Assembly (NCBI GenBank): GCA_050262155.1
Contig: CP189843.1
Span: 248,001-312,000 of the forward strand
DNA: 64,000 bases
Direction: 5' to 3'
From: Parvimonas sp000223315
GTDB lineage: Bacteria > Bacillota > Clostridia > Tissierellales > Peptoniphilaceae
Position numbers and translations under genes: made by a program. The notes below the pieces were generated by a model. The model ran no database searches. It saw nothing but the letters and a program-made list of their open reading frames with translations, and was not told where the DNA came from. Of this stretch, positions 35,022 to 44,177 are shown in pieces (positions within the stretch are counted from its first letter, which is position 1; the number at the start of each line of letters is the position of its first letter).

Positions 35022-36392
35022 ATGTTAAAAGCAACTTTGGAAACTATCGCTAAAATAGTTGATGGTAACTTGATAACTACAAGTATGAAAGATAGAGTTG
35101 TAGAAGGAGTTTCTACAGATACTCGTGACATAGAAGTAAATAATCTATTTATTCCTCTTGTTGGTGGAAGATTTGATGGACATAATTTTGCCTTTGAAGC
35201 TATAAAAAAAGGAGCGATTGCTACTTTATGGGATAAAAGGCATCCTACACCATATCTTGATGCAGGAGTAATTATTGTAGATGATACTCTACAAGCATAT
35301 CAAAAACTTGCAAGTAGTTATTTAAAGGCAACCGGAGCTAAAGTTATAGGTATAACCGGTTCTAATGGAAAGACTGGAACTAAAGATATTTTAGCATCAA
35401 TTTTAAGAGAGAATTTTAGAGTTCATAAGACTGCAAAAAATTTTAATAATGATATTGGACTTCCTAAGACAATTATGGAAATGAATTTGGATGATGAAGC
35501 TATTGTTCTAGAGATGGGAATGGATCGCTTTGGAGATATTAGAACACTTACAAATATTGCAAATCCTGATATTGCAGTTATTACAAATATTGGAGATAGT
35601 CATTTGTTAGAGCTTGGAACTAAAGAAAATATAGCTAGGGCAAAGTTTGAAATTTTAGAAGGGTTAAAACCTGATGGAATTTTTATTTATAATAATGATG
35701 ATGAGATTTTAAGAGAAGTTATAAAAGAATATACTATTCCTCAAAGAGTTATTAAAATAGGTACAAGAGAAGATTCCGACGTAATTATAAGACCTATTCG
35801 TTCTGATGAAGAGGGAAGTAGTTTTTCAATCGGAGAATATGCTTACAGTATTCCTTTTATTGGAAAACATCAAATTTATAATGTTTCAGTAGCAATTACA
35901 ATTGCAGGACTTTTAGGAATGAATTATGGTGACATTGTAAGAGGACTTTCAAATGTAAAACTTACAGGAATGAGAATGGAACTTATGCATTTGCCAAGTT
36001 TTGATGTTTTAAATGACTGTTATAAGTCCAATCCTCAAAGTCTAACGTCCTGTATAGAAACAGTTTATACTATGAAAGGTTACAAAAATAAAATTTTAAT
36101 TCTTTCCGATATGCTTGAACTTGGAGAAAATGAAAGAAAACTTCATTTTGCAGTAGGAGAAAAGATAGACAAAAATAAGATTGATTATGTGATTTGCATT
36201 GGAGAGTTGGCTAAAGAAATTTATAATGGAGCAAATAGAAATTTCAATGTAAATAATCTTTTCCACTTTGATACTAATGAGGAAGTTGTAAAGAAAGTTA
36301 AAGAAATCATTTCAGATGATACTTTAATTATGGTAAAGGGAAGTAGAGGAATGAAACTAGAGAATATAATTGAAATGTTAAAGGAGATTTAG
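35022..36392 (+). CDS. murF: UDP-MurNAc-tripeptide-D-alanyl-D-alanine ligase
   Basis: This 456-residue Mur ligase adds the Ddl product D-Ala-D-Ala to the UDP-MurNAc tripeptide. The P-loop is GITGSNGKTGTKD (near residue 110). EMGMDRFGDI and NIGDSHLLELGTKENIARAK follow, with DCYKSNPQSL and SDMLELGENE later. The N-terminal substrate domain has STDTRDIEVNNLFIPLVG. It is in its natural order after ddl. A peptidase gene begins one base after its stop. Confidence 0.96.
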   Translation: MLKATLETIAKIVDGNLITTSMKDRVVEGVSTDTRDIEVNNLFIPLVGGRFDGHNFAFEAIKKGAIATLWDKRHPTPYLDAGVIIVDDTLQAYQKLASSYLKATGAKVIGITGSNGKTGTKDILASILRENFRVHKTAKNFNNDIGLPKTIMEMNLDDEAIVLEMGMDRFGDIRTLTNIANPDIAVITNIGDSHLLELGTKENIARAKFEILEGLKPDGIFIYNNDDEILREVIKEYTIPQRVIKIGTREDSDVIIRPIRSDEEGSSFSIGEYAYSIPFIGKHQIYNVSVAITIAGLLGMNYGDIVRGLSNVKLTGMRMELMHLPSFDVLNDCYKSNPQSLTSCIETVYTMKGYKNKILILSDMLELGENERKLHFAVGEKIDKNKIDYVICIGELAKEIYNGANRNFNVNNLFHFDTNEEVVKKVKEIISDDTLIMVKGSRGMKLENIIEMLKEI

Positions 36393-36393
36393 T

Positions 36394-37521
36394 ATGAATA
36401 AAGAAAGACTTTTAAATATATTTTTGGATTTGGTAAAGATTTATTCGCCGTCAAAAAACGAAATAAATGTTATGAAATATATAACGAAAAAATTGGAAAG
36501 GCTAGGAGTTAAATATATTTTGCATGACCATTCAGCAGAATATGGTGGTAATACTCCTGTTATTATTGCAAAGCTTGAAAAAAATTGTGAGGATGAAAGA
36601 TTAAAACCAATATCACTTTCTGCACATATGGATGTTGTTGAACCTTCAAAGGATTTGGATGTTTATGTTGAAGACGGACTTGTTAAAACAAGAACTGAAA
36701 CAACTCTAGGAGGAGATGATAAGGGCGGAGTTGCAATAATTTTAGAAACTTTTGAAAATTTAGTTGAAAATAATTTGCCACATAATGATGTATTTGCAGT
36801 TATAACTCCGTCAGAAGAAGTTGGACTTTTGGGTGCGAAATCAATTAAATGGGAAGAAATTCCAGCTGAATTTATGCCTGCAAAAGATATGCTTGTTCTT
36901 GACAATGGTGGAGGAGCGGATTTAGTAGCTGTTGAAGGACCTTGTATGTATAAGATAAATGTTCATTATGAGGGAGCTTCTGCACATGCGGGAATTGAGC
37001 CTGAAAAGGGAAGAAGTGCGATCATAGCTATGAGTAATGCTATTGCAAAGATGAAAATAGGAAGATTAAATGACCATACTACTTCAAATATCGGAAGTAT
37101 AATATCTGACTTTCCGACAAATGTAGTTCCTAAAGATTGTAAAATCAGAATGGAAGTTAGATGTTTAAATGAAGTTGAAGCAAAAGAAAATGTAGATAAT
37201 TATATAGATATTTTTGAAAAAACTGCAAAAGATTTTGAAGTAAAATGTAATATTGAAGTTAAATATGATTATCCACCGCTAAAACAAATTGACGGAAATG
37301 CCTTATTAAATAGAGTTTTAGATGCTTATAAAAAAGTTGGAGTTACAGCAAAACCTATTAAAATAGGTGGAGGTTGTGACGGAAATATTTATTTAAAAAA
37401 TGGTTTCAATTCTGTGATTTTAGGAGTTGGAATGTATAAAATTCATACAATTGAAGAATATTTAGTTATTTCTGATATGGAAAAAACAGCTGAAGCTGTT
37501 TTAGAATTCATTACAAAATAG
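36394..37521 (+). CDS. M20 family metallopeptidase (PepT-like)
   Basis: This 375-residue zinc peptidase shows the M20 metal sites: SAHMDVVEPS (near residue 72), LGGDDKGGVAI with its bridging Asp (near 107), and PSEEVGLLGAKS with the general base Glu (near 135). A dimerisation domain (HYEGASAHAGIEPEKGRSA) is in the middle. A GGGCDGNIY segment and a final TIEEYLV contain late ligands. Most similar families are the tripeptide/PepT2-type aminopeptidases. Substrate inference is general: intracellular peptides. It is co-transcribed with murF and the M16C gene. Confidence 0.9.
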   Translation: MNKERLLNIFLDLVKIYSPSKNEINVMKYITKKLERLGVKYILHDHSAEYGGNTPVIIAKLEKNCEDERLKPISLSAHMDVVEPSKDLDVYVEDGLVKTRTETTLGGDDKGGVAIILETFENLVENNLPHNDVFAVITPSEEVGLLGAKSIKWEEIPAEFMPAKDMLVLDNGGGADLVAVEGPCMYKINVHYEGASAHAGIEPEKGRSAIIAMSNAIAKMKIGRLNDHTTSNIGSIISDFPTNVVPKDCKIRMEVRCLNEVEAKENVDNYIDIFEKTAKDFEVKCNIEVKYDYPPLKQIDGNALLNRVLDAYKKVGVTAKPIKIGGGCDGNIYLKNGFNSVILGVGMYKIHTIEEYLVISDMEKTAEAVLEFITK

Positions 37522-37529
37522 GGGGCAAT

Positions 37530-40436
37530 ATGTATAAAGGATATAAATTAATTCAAGAAAAATATATAAAGGATGTAAACTCTGATTGTGTTTTGCTTGA
37601 ACACGAAAAGACAGGCGCTAGAGTTTTTTTGATGAAAAATAATGATGACAATAAAACTTTTGGTATTGGATTTAAAACTATTCCTACAGATAATACGGGA
37701 ATTTGCCATATAATTGAGCATTGCGTACTTTCAGGTTCAAGAAAATTTCAAACTAAAGAACCTTTTATGGATATGGTTAAAATTAGTACAGCAACATTTT
37801 TAAATGCTATGACTTTTCCTGATAAAACAGTTTATCCGGTTTCAAGTAGAAATGAAAAAGACTTTAAAAACTTAATGGATGTATATATGGATGCTGTTTT
37901 TTATCCGGTAATGAAAACAGATAGAAGAATTTTTATGCAAGAAGGTTGGCATTATGAACTTGAAAACGAAGAAGACGAGCTTAATATCAAAGGTGTAGTT
38001 TATAACGAAATGAAGGGGGCTTATTCAGTTCCCGAAACAACTCTTTATTATAGAGTAAATAATGCTCTTTGCCCTGATACTGTTTATGCCAAAGAATCGG
38101 GTGGGGAACCTTATGAAATTCCAAAATTGACTTATGAGGATTTTTGTGAATTTCATTCAAAATACTATCATCCTTCAAACTCATATATTTATTTATATGG
38201 GGATTGTGATATGGAAGAAAGACTTGAATTTTTGGATAGAGAATATCTTTCAAAATTTGAAAAGGAAGAACTTGACAATTTTGAAGGAAATCAAAAACCT
38301 TTTGATAAGCCTAAAAATGTCTTTGATGAATATTCCGTTTCTAAAGATGAAGATATTAAAAACAAAACATTTTTAGCCTATGTTTCATGTTTTGGAGAAA
38401 GTGATGGATTAAAAGATGGAATTATCTCAAAGTTATTAAATGACCTATTAGTTGAAATGCAAGGTGCTTATTTAAAAGAGGCAATTCTTAAAGAAAATAT
38501 CTGCGAAGATGTTGCACCTATTGCTATGGAATCTACAAAATTTTCAAGTTTTGGAGTATTTATTGTAAATTCTGAAAGAGAAAATTTAGATAAATTCAAA
38601 GAAATTGTTGAAAATACTTTAAGAGACATAGTAAAAAATGGAATTGAAAAAGATAAGTTGATGGCTGTTTTAAATAGGACAGAATTTACTGTAAGAGAGC
38701 TTTTAAATTCTACAACTGCCGGAATTGAATGTATGATGCATATTTGCGATAATTGGTTATATGGTAAAAATCCTATGGATTCACTTTCTTTTGACGAAGC
38801 ATTATCAGAAATTAGAGAAGAAATTTTAAATAATAGATTGTTGGAAAGAATCATTGAAGAAAAGATTTTAAATAACAATCACAAGGCGTTTATCATTCTT
38901 TCACCAAGTGCAGGACTTAATGACAAAAAAGATTTAGCTCAAAAAGAGTGGCTAAAGAGATATAAGGAGTCTTTAAATAAAATTCAAGTTGAAAAAATAA
39001 TTGAAAACACAAAGAATTTAATTGAATACCAACAAACAGAAAGCACTGATGAACAAAAAGCTACAATTCCGAAGTTGAAAATTGAAGATATAGATAAAGA
39101 AACTTTAAAAATTCCAAATGATATAGATAAAGTTGAAGATATAACAGTTTTAAAACATAATATTTTCACTTCAGGCATTAATTATGTAGATATTTGTTTT
39201 GATTTAAAGCATATTTCAAAAGATGAAATAGTATATTTATCATTAATCGAAAATTTATTAAAATCTTTGGATAAAAAGTCAATGACTTATAAAGACTTTT
39301 CAGTTGAAACATTTTTACGTTGTGGAGGAATTTCAACTACAATTGCAACATTGACAAATTCAAAGAATAGAGAAAAATTTGTTCCTAAATTTATTGTTAG
39401 TGTAAAATTCTTCACTGAAAAACTTAAAGAAACTGTCGAACTTTTAAAAATCTTATTAAAAGAAACAATTTTTACAGATAAGAATAGAATAAAAGAAGAA
39501 GTTTTAGCTATAAAAGGCGAATTAGAACAAGATGTTCTAGGCGCAGGACATTTATATGGAATAAATAGAGCAAAATCATATTTTTCAAATAAAGCATATT
39601 ATGATGAAAAAGTCAAAGGAATTGATTATTTGAAGTTTATTCAAGATTTAGCTGAAAATTTTGATGAAAAAATTGATAATGTAATTGAAAAAATGGAATT
39701 TGTTTACAATAGAATGTTTAAGTTAAATGAATCAATTGTAAATATAACAACAACAGAGGAAAATTTCGAAAGTATAGAAAAAGAATTTGTCGGACTTGTA
39801 AAAGAGTTTCCTAAAATAGAAGATTCTTCTTATGATTTTACATTTGAAAAAGAAAATTTAAAAGAAGGAATTGCGACTTCTTCTGATGTAAATTATGTTA
39901 CTTTTGCAGGGGATATGAAAAAGTATGGTGTTGAGTTTTCAGGAAGTTTTGCATTACTTTCCAAAATTTTGAGTACGACTCATATGCATAATAATATCAG
40001 GGCAATTGGTGGAGCTTATGGTGCCGGTTTTAGTATAACTAAAGATAGTGAAATAATTATGTTTAGTTACAGAGATCCTAATTTAAAATCTACAAAAGAA
40101 ATATTTTTAACTGTTGGAAAATATGTATCAGATATGGAAATAAATGATGAAGATTTAGAAAGTTTTAAAATTTCATTAGTGAAAGATTTTAATCCATTAC
40201 TTACACCAAAACATAAAGGTTATACTTCTATGATTATGTATATTACAAATTCTGATGAAAAGGAATTGGAAATATATTTAGAACAACTTTTAAATGCAGA
40301 ATTAGAGGACTTAAAAGGTCTTTCAGAAGTAATTGATAAAGTATTAAGTCAAGATACTTTTGTAGTTGTAGGAAATACAAATAAAATAAAAGAAAACTCT
40401 GAAGAGTTTAATAATATTGTAGTTTTGAAGAAATAA
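37530..40436 (+). CDS. M16C insulinase-family metallopeptidase
   Basis: This 968-residue protein belongs to the presequence-protease/M16C group. The inverted zinc motif HxxEH is present as CHIIEHCVLSGSRKFQTKEP near residue 63, with the distal Glu expected in VYNEMKGAYS near 157. The single chain contains both halves of the clam-shell; the C-terminal half lacks the motif, as is normal. It lacks a signal peptide, so it probably degrades peptides in the cytoplasm. It is the last gene of ddl-murF-peptidase-peptidase and is followed by a terminator. Confidence 0.93.
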   Translation: MYKGYKLIQEKYIKDVNSDCVLLEHEKTGARVFLMKNNDDNKTFGIGFKTIPTDNTGICHIIEHCVLSGSRKFQTKEPFMDMVKISTATFLNAMTFPDKTVYPVSSRNEKDFKNLMDVYMDAVFYPVMKTDRRIFMQEGWHYELENEEDELNIKGVVYNEMKGAYSVPETTLYYRVNNALCPDTVYAKESGGEPYEIPKLTYEDFCEFHSKYYHPSNSYIYLYGDCDMEERLEFLDREYLSKFEKEELDNFEGNQKPFDKPKNVFDEYSVSKDEDIKNKTFLAYVSCFGESDGLKDGIISKLLNDLLVEMQGAYLKEAILKENICEDVAPIAMESTKFSSFGVFIVNSERENLDKFKEIVENTLRDIVKNGIEKDKLMAVLNRTEFTVRELLNSTTAGIECMMHICDNWLYGKNPMDSLSFDEALSEIREEILNNRLLERIIEEKILNNNHKAFIILSPSAGLNDKKDLAQKEWLKRYKESLNKIQVEKIIENTKNLIEYQQTESTDEQKATIPKLKIEDIDKETLKIPNDIDKVEDITVLKHNIFTSGINYVDICFDLKHISKDEIVYLSLIENLLKSLDKKSMTYKDFSVETFLRCGGISTTIATLTNSKNREKFVPKFIVSVKFFTEKLKETVELLKILLKETIFTDKNRIKEEVLAIKGELEQDVLGAGHLYGINRAKSYFSNKAYYDEKVKGIDYLKFIQDLAENFDEKIDNVIEKMEFVYNRMFKLNESIVNITTTEENFESIEKEFVGLVKEFPKIEDSSYDFTFEKENLKEGIATSSDVNYVTFAGDMKKYGVEFSGSFALLSKILSTTHMHNNIRAIGGAYGAGFSITKDSEIIMFSYRDPNLKSTKEIFLTVGKYVSDMEINDEDLESFKISLVKDFNPLLTPKHKGYTSMIMYITNSDEKELEIYLEQLLNAELEDLKGLSEVIDKVLSQDTFVVVGNTNKIKENSEEFNNIVVLKK

Positions 40437-40458
40437 TATTATGATTGAATTTTTAGAG

Positions 40459-40487
40459 AAAGGTTAAGAATACTTAACCTTTTTTTA
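40459..40487 (+). terminator. Terminator of the ddl-M16C operon
   Basis: AAGGTTAAG pairs with CTTAACCTT around AATA and is followed by T residues. Confidence 0.92.
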
Positions 40488-40642
40488 TTGTGATTATTAA
40501 ACTGTTTTATTTTTAATATTGATGAAGATTTAAGCTTATAATATTTCAATATGCAAAAGAGATGAGTTCATTGTTGGCTTGTCTTTTTTGCTTATAATAG
40601 TTTTTTCTTATGAATAATCATTATTTAATAAGAAAAAACAAT

Positions 40643-40671
40643 TTAACATTTTAAAGTAAATGATATATAAT
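40643..40671 (+). promoter_or_regulatory. Promoter of the double-cubane reductase operon
   Basis: TTAACA and a perfect TATAAT are spaced by 17 bases, 50 bases before the ATG. Confidence 0.8.
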
Positions 40672-40720
40672 CTATTTGTAAGCATTTTGATTTACTTTTA
40701 TAACTAAAAAAGGAGATAAA

Positions 40721-41890
40721 ATGGAAAAATATAAGAATAATTTTAAACTTCCTAGTAATTTTGAGGATTTTAATGAAACAAGAAAAAATGGCTTTTTAAA
40801 AATGAAAGAATTAAAGGAATCAGGAAAAAAGGTTGCAGGTATTTTTTGTACATATACTCCGCAAGAAGTTATTTATGCTGCGGGACTTATTCCTGTAAGT
40901 TTATGTGCCACAACTGAAGATTCTATAAAATATGCTGAAAGAGATTTGCCAAAAAATCTTTGCCCACTTATAAAATCAAGTTATGGTTTTGCTGTAAGTG
41001 ATACTTGTCCATATTTCTATTTTTCAGATATTGTAATTGGGGAAACAACTTGTGACGGAAAGAAAAAGATGTATGAGCTTATGGGAGATTTTAAAGATGT
41101 TCATGTTATGCAATTGCCACAAAATAATCAGGATGGATTATCTTTAAAACTTTGGACTAATGAAATTTATAAATTAAAAAGAAAGTTGGAAGAAACTTTT
41201 GATGTTGAAATAACTGATGAGAAATTATGGGAAGCAATAAAAACGGGAAATCAGGAAAGGAAAAATTTAAGAAATTTTTTTGAACTGGGAAAACTAAACC
41301 CATCACCTTTAAGTGGAGTAACAATGAGCGGAACTCAAGATGCTTTTGGTTTTAATTTTAATAGGGAAGAAAAAAATCAAAGTATCATCGAAAAGACTAA
41401 AGAAGTTTATGAGATGTGGGAAAAAGAGCTTAAGGGTAAAAAAAGTGACAGACCAAGGATTTTAATTACTGGTTGTCCTGTGGGTGGAATTCGTGAAAAA
41501 ATATTGACTAAAATAGAAGAAGCCGGAGCGGATATTGTAGTTTATGAAAACTGTTCTGGAGTTCGTGAAAAGTTAGAACTTATTGATGAAACATTAGATA
41601 ATCCAATTGATGCAATCGCCCAAAAGTATTTAAATCTAAGTTGTTCAGTTATGTCACCTAATGAAAAAAGATTTAAAGATTTGGATATGTTAATAGATGA
41701 ATATCAAGTAGATGCAGTTATTGAAATAGTGCTTCAAGCCTGTCACACATTTGCTGTAGAATCTACAAAAGTTAAAAAGTTTGTAACGGAGAAAAAAGGC
41801 AAGCCATATATGTATATAGAATCTGATTATTCTATGACGGATGTAGGACAGGTTTCCACTAGAATTGAAGCGTTTTTGGAGATGATATAA
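40721..41890 (+). CDS. Double-cubane-cluster-type anaerobic reductase (2-hydroxyacyl-CoA dehydratase D family)
   Basis: This 389-residue protein is in the HgdB/FldC superfamily. Its size, Cys pattern (GIFCTYTPQEVIYAAG, PVSLCATTED, NLCPLIKSS, DTCPYFYFSD and ETTCDGKKK), and position beside a single activase match the YjiM-like double-cubane proteins. Those hold an [8Fe-9S] cluster and reduce small substrates in ATP-driven steps. The true dehydratases need a second subunit, which is absent here. The physiological substrate is unknown. AAAGGAG precedes the ATG. The partner activase starts at the same base as the stop codon's last A. Confidence 0.88.
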   Translation: MEKYKNNFKLPSNFEDFNETRKNGFLKMKELKESGKKVAGIFCTYTPQEVIYAAGLIPVSLCATTEDSIKYAERDLPKNLCPLIKSSYGFAVSDTCPYFYFSDIVIGETTCDGKKKMYELMGDFKDVHVMQLPQNNQDGLSLKLWTNEIYKLKRKLEETFDVEITDEKLWEAIKTGNQERKNLRNFFELGKLNPSPLSGVTMSGTQDAFGFNFNREEKNQSIIEKTKEVYEMWEKELKGKKSDRPRILITGCPVGGIREKILTKIEEAGADIVVYENCSGVREKLELIDETLDNPIDAIAQKYLNLSCSVMSPNEKRFKDLDMLIDEYQVDAVIEIVLQACHTFAVESTKVKKFVTEKKGKPYMYIESDYSMTDVGQVSTRIEAFLEMI

Positions 41891-42645
41891 TGAATATAGG
41901 AATAGATATAGGCTCAACAGCCTCAAAAGTAGTCGTATATGATAAGGATAAAGATGAAATACTTTATAAAATATTGATGCCTTCGGGTTGGAATAGTAAA
42001 GAAACTTCTGGAGAAATTTACAAAAACTTAGTTGAAAATGGATTTGATGTAGATAATTCATATGTAGTAGCAACAGGATATGGAAGGGTTTCTGTTCCTT
42101 ATGCTGATAGGGTTGTTACTGAAATTACAACTCACTCAAAGGGCGCTATGTATCTGTTGAAAAGAGATTGTGATGTTATAGATATTGGCGGGCAAGATAC
42201 AAAAATTATAAATATTTCAAACGGTATGGTAAGTGATTTTATAATGAATGATAAATGTTCAGCCGGAACGGGAAAATTCTTGGAAGTTATGAGTAACAGA
42301 CTTGGAGTTACTTTAGATGAAATGTTTGAATTATCTAAAATCGGAACTCCAATACCAATAAGCTCAACTTGTACAGTTTTTGCTGAATCTGAAATTATTT
42401 CTCTTATGGGACAGGGAAGAGCAAAAGAAGATATTGCAAGTGGAGTTGTTCATTCAATAGCGAATAAAGTTGTAGGACAAACTAGAAAATTTAGAAATGA
42501 AGCTGATTTATACTTTTTGACAGGAGGTTTTTCTAACAATCCATATATGGTTGAGCTTTTAGAAAAACTTTTAGGGAAAAAAGTAGAAACTCATGAATTG
42601 GGTAGATTTGCAGGAGCACTAGGTGCCGCTCTTATGGGAAAATAA
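41890..42645 (+). CDS. BadF/HgdC-type activase of the double-cubane reductase
   Basis: This 251-residue ASKHA-fold ATPase donates low-potential electrons to its partner. It starts with GIDIGSTASKVVVYD (phosphate 1) and has VIDIGGQDTKII (phosphate 2). The cluster-binding cysteines are in NDKCSAGTGKFLEVM and SSTCTVFAESE, so one [4Fe-4S] would bridge a dimer. FLTGGFSNNPYMVELLEK and LGRFAGALGAALMG complete the family pattern. It overlaps the reductase gene by one base, and a repeat array begins right after its stop codon. Confidence 0.92.
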   Translation: MNIGIDIGSTASKVVVYDKDKDEILYKILMPSGWNSKETSGEIYKNLVENGFDVDNSYVVATGYGRVSVPYADRVVTEITTHSKGAMYLLKRDCDVIDIGGQDTKIINISNGMVSDFIMNDKCSAGTGKFLEVMSNRLGVTLDEMFELSKIGTPIPISSTCTVFAESEIISLMGQGRAKEDIASGVVHSIANKVVGQTRKFRNEADLYFLTGGFSNNPYMVELLEKLLGKKVETHELGRFAGALGAALMGK

Positions 42646-42975
42646 GAACCCCACCTATCCACGACGCTTCGCATCGGGAGGGTACCCGGGAACCTTGTTG
42701 CTTCGCAATAAAAACCCCACCCTTCCACGACGCTTCGCATCGGGTGAGTACCCGGGAACCTTGTTGCTTCGCAATAAAAACCCCACCCTTCCACGACGCT
42801 TCGCATCGGGTGAGTACCCGGGAACCTTGTTGCTTCGCAATAAGAACCCCACCCTTCCATGATGCTTCGCATCGGGTGGGTACCCGGGAACCTTGTTGCT
42901 TCGCAATAAAAACTCCACCCTTCCACGACGCTTCGCATCGGGTGGGTTCCCGAGAACCTTGTTGTTTCACAATAG
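42646..42975. repeat. Array of five 66-bp GC-rich hairpin repeats
   Basis: Five head-to-tail units start at 42646, 42712, 42778, 42844 and 42910, period exactly 66. Units are far richer in G+C than the surrounding DNA. Each holds two short hairpins read as GCGAAGC on the minus strand (TTGC-TTC-GCAA and GC-TTC-GC on the + strand) and a GGTACCCGGG(A) core. In the last unit the first hairpin has C to T and G to A changes on both arms (GCTTCGC to GTTTCAC), so pairing is kept. No unique spacers exist, so this is not CRISPR. Because 66 is a multiple of three, all frames stay open; the apparent reading frames are by-products. Confidence 0.9.
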
Positions 42976-42977
42976 AT

Positions 42978-43008
42978 AAAAAGTTCTGATAAAAGCAGAA
43001 CTTTTTTG
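42978..43008 (+). terminator. Terminator after the repeat array
   Basis: AAAAGTTCTG pairs with CAGAACTTTT around a seven-base loop and ends in T residues. It would end the reductase-activase transcript after it has crossed the repeats. Confidence 0.85.
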
Positions 43009-43025
43009 TTGCAAAAATAAATAGC

Positions 43026-43182
43026 AAAAAAAGAAAGCTAAAAGCTTTCTTTTAAGTGTTACGGTGATTTGGGGGTACACCGTAATTTGGAGAGAGTAAC
43101 TCATTAAAATTCAATGAGTAATATAGGTTATGTTATTCTTTAAAGTAAAACATTTTTAGGTCTAAGCACTAAAATTTTACCT
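43026..43182 (-). ncRNA. Probable small RNA on the minus strand (about 157 nt)
   Basis: The minus strand has TTGACT (43217-43212), 17 bases, TATACT (43194-43189), predicting a start near 43182. The transcript then holds three hairpins in a row: ACTCATT with AATGAGT; TTACGGTG with CACCGTAA around an 11-base loop (43059-43085); and a terminator (GAAAGCT with AGCTTTC, 43049-43033) followed by seven U. No reading frame longer than a few codons is present. I do not match it to 6S, SRP or tmRNA. Confidence 0.7.
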
Positions 43183-43188
43183 AGTCAA

Positions 43189-43217
43189 AGTATAACACTT
43201 CTAACTAAAAAAGTCAA
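43189..43217 (-). promoter_or_regulatory. Promoter of the minus-strand small RNA
   Basis: TTGACT and TATACT, spacing 17, read on the minus strand. It points away from ispE, whose start is 120 bases away on the other side. Confidence 0.7.
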
Positions 43218-43336
43218 TACTTTTTTCTATTTATTATAAATAAATTTTTTTAAGTATAATAAGTAAATTTTGTCTTTTAACTAAAATTATGGTAAAATAA
43301 CTTAAAGTATATAAAGTGGATGATAAAGGAGATTTT

Positions 43337-44176
43337 ATGAAAAAGAAATCTTATGCAAAAATAAATTTAACTTTAGATGTAATAGAAAAAAGGCAAGATG
43401 GTTATCATAATATAGATGGAATTATGCAAATGATAGATTTATATGACGAGGTTGAAGTTAAAATTTCTGATGAATTTAAAATAACTTCTAATTCAAAAGA
43501 TATTCCTTTAGATGAAAATAATTTAGTTTATAAAGCCTATCTTGCAATGAAAGATAAATATAAATTTAGGGAAAATTTTTTAATACATATAGAAAAAAAC
43601 ATACCGGTTTCTGCAGGAATAGCGGGTGGTAGTACGAATTCCGCTGTTGTAATAGAAATGATTGATGAAATTTTAGGACTCAATATGAGCTTGGAAGACA
43701 GAAAAAAAATTGGGAGAAGTATAGGAGCGGATATTCCTTATTTACTTGTTGGGAAAACAGCAAGAACGAGAGGAATTGGCGATGAGCTTGAAATTTTAGA
43801 TAGGTTACCGGAAACGAATATTTTAATTGTAAATAATGGGGTTGAAATTTCCACACCATATATATATTCTAATATTGTTCCAACAGGAAATAGTGATAGA
43901 GCGGAGAAACTTGTAAGTATATATAAAAATAAAAACTATGATGAGTTTATTGATAATTTATATAATGTAATGGAAGAAGTATCAATTTCATATTGTCCTG
44001 AAATTCAAGAAATAAAAGACAAAATGTACGAATTTAATTGTGTTAAATCTCTTATGAGCGGATCGGGACCAACTGTATTTGGAATTTATAAGAATGATAA
44101 AGATATTGAAAATGCATATAATTATTTTAAAAAATTATACAAAAATACTTTCAAAGTAAAAACAATGGAGAGATAA
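43337..44176 (+). CDS. ispE: 4-diphosphocytidyl-2-C-methyl-D-erythritol kinase
   Basis: This 279-residue GHMP kinase phosphorylates CDP-methylerythritol in the MEP isoprenoid pathway. The N-terminus reads SYAKINLTLDVIEKRQDGYHNI. The ATP loop is PVSAGIAGGSTNSAVV near residue 93. The C-terminal LMSGSGPTVFGIY is near 240. The ATG at 43337 follows AAAGGAG; the in-frame GTG at 43316 lies before that site. murI begins one base after its stop. Confidence 0.95.
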   Translation: MKKKSYAKINLTLDVIEKRQDGYHNIDGIMQMIDLYDEVEVKISDEFKITSNSKDIPLDENNLVYKAYLAMKDKYKFRENFLIHIEKNIPVSAGIAGGSTNSAVVIEMIDEILGLNMSLEDRKKIGRSIGADIPYLLVGKTARTRGIGDELEILDRLPETNILIVNNGVEISTPYIYSNIVPTGNSDRAEKLVSIYKNKNYDEFIDNLYNVMEEVSISYCPEIQEIKDKMYEFNCVKSLMSGSGPTVFGIYKNDKDIENAYNYFKKLYKNTFKVKTMER

Positions 44177-44177
44177 T

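Noticed and set aside
40486..40642. Possible small RNA or hairpin before the double-cubane operon
   Set aside because: Only imperfect AT-rich pairing is visible (GCAAAAGA against TCTTTTTTGC), with no promoter or terminator to define a transcript.
42646..42975. CRISPR array
   Set aside because: The units are contiguous and nearly identical over their full 66 bp, with no unique spacers and no cas genes nearby.
42591..43027. Open frames of 79-131 codons on both strands over the repeat array
   Set aside because: The 66-bp period is a multiple of three, so every frame without a stop in one unit stays open through all five. They have no ribosome sites and encode only repeats of a hairpin-rich DNA unit.
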